A DNA stretch of 64,000 nt, taken from NCBI GenBank assembly GCA_963931925.1, contig OZ007570.1:67150714-67214713 (forward strand), in the 5' to 3' direction. Position numbers and translations under genes: made by a program. The DNA is from Onchidella celtica (Eukaryota; Mollusca; Gastropoda; Systellommatophora; Onchidiidae). The notes under the pieces are model-generated. The model had not been told where the DNA came from, searched no databases, and saw only the letters and a list, made by a program, of their open reading frames with translations. This document shows, one piece after another, positions 63,294-64,000 of this stretch; position 1 is the stretch's first letter; each line of letters opens with the position of its first letter.

Positions 63294-64000
63294 GTAAGTA
63301 CCTAGATCTAGCCAGATTTAGATCTGTTGTTGTTTTGATTTTGTGTTAAACTTAAAATGTTAACAATAGGCCCTAGCCTAGCTTGATAGAGAATCTAGGG
63401 CGTGGTCGACAGGCTAGATTTCTCGTCTCATTCTGCAGTGTTTACTGACTGTGTGTATAGTAGGCGTAGAATAGCCTACTGAGTGTAGAGTGTAAGTAAT
63501 ATATCTAGTAATAGTAAGTAGATCTACCTAGGTTCTAGATCTAGATCTAGATCTAGCCCCCAGAATATATCCTGTTAGATTTAGATCTGTTGTTGTTTTG
63601 ATTTGTGCTAAACTTTTAACAATAGGCTTAGATAAGGCGATAAGATCTAGAATCTAGACTAAGTCTTGCCCTTGTTGTTCGAAATTCTAGCCTAGATTTT
63701 TAGAATAGGTGTGTAAGGTGGAGGCCTTGCCTTCTTGGGCTGGGCCTTGCATTACACTTGCAGTTACAGCCTAGATCTACCTAGACTAATTATTAGCCTT
63801 GAATTGTGTGCAAATAGAGAGCCGTAGGCAGTAGGTAGGTACCAGAAGGGGCGACGCCCATCATTGTGTATTAAGTATTAAGCCTATTTTAGGATTTAGG
63901 CACTACTATTTTACTAACTACTGCTGATCTAAACTAGAAGTATCCGTCGCCAAAATGAGGCAGCTCATTGGCATGTGTAGGAGGCCGTAGAGTATGTTGT
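63294..64000 (+). other. Start of intron 1 of the THAP gene
   Basis: Non-coding, with repeated TAGATCTAG words (for example 63537-63557) and a diverged duplication of GTTGTTGTTTTGATTTTGTG with following bases (63326 and 63588). No further exon is seen before the window ends. Confidence 0.5.

Overview
This window looks like nuclear DNA of an animal with an AT-rich, intron-rich and repeat-laden genome. A lophotrochozoan, most likely a gastropod mollusc, is my inference from the transposon repertoire (Ginger, Ty3/Gypsy, RTE, CR1/L2-type and RNase H-bearing LINEs, Helitrons, hAT), the abundant (CT)n, poly-C and CAA tracts, and canonical GT-AG introns. There is no operon structure, rRNA, CRISPR array or complete tRNA gene. 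Most long reading frames are transposon relics or are created by tandem repeats.

Host-type genes are few and spread over small exons. (1) A terminal exon of a Tctex-type dynein light chain lies at 6276-6464 (+). (2) Three phase-compatible exons of an unrecognised gene run from 25364 to 24369 (-) and end at a stop. (3) A three-exon gene at 45068-48277 (+) would encode about 456 residues: a disordered protein with seven 21-residue repeats and a C-terminal IAP-type RING finger. (4) The first exon of a THAP-domain gene lies at 63223-63293 (+), under a compact promoter-like stretch with a palindromic E-box, and runs off the window.

Layout. 0-7 kb: old LINE remnant, small non-autonomous repeats, the dynein exon. 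7-10 kb: a minisatellite with a unit of about 52 bp, then about 1.4 kb of tandem repeats built on CTAGATCT palindromes. 10.2-16 kb: a non-coding dispersed repeat split by a 4.5 kb LINE with a 9-bp target duplication. 17.7-23.6 kb: two Ginger-type DNA transposons side by side, a deletion derivative and a nearly intact one with a two-exon DDE transposase gene. 24-25.4 kb: the minus-strand host gene next to a 51-bp minisatellite. 27-32 kb: simple repeats and an 0.8 kb CAA/CAG array. 32.7-34 kb: a hAT MITE carrying a solo LTR. 34.7-36.2 kb: a TTATC-tailed LINE. 36.2-43.2 kb: a minus-strand Ty3/Gypsy element whose 5' LTR is split by an RTE LINE. 43.6-44.1 kb: a non-autonomous Helitron. 45-48.3 kb: the RING gene. 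48.3-53.5 kb: LINE remnant and AT-rich repeats. 53.8-57.6 kb: a CR1-type LINE with a broken 2A-like sequence and a PHD finger. 57.7-58.7 kb: a foldback element. 60-61.5 kb: a perfect hairpin and a second Helitron. 62.8-63.3 kb: a hAT remnant and the THAP first exon.

The main theme is layered transposition that can be dated by nesting: LINE into repeat, RTE into LTR, LTR into hAT MITE, Helitron into dispersed repeat, LINE into a Ginger intron, Ginger beside Ginger. I see no clear evidence of an undescribed enzymatic system. The most original items are the repeat/RING gene, the adjacent Ginger pair, the two equal-length Helitrons, the unknown three-exon gene and the CTAGATCT palindrome array.
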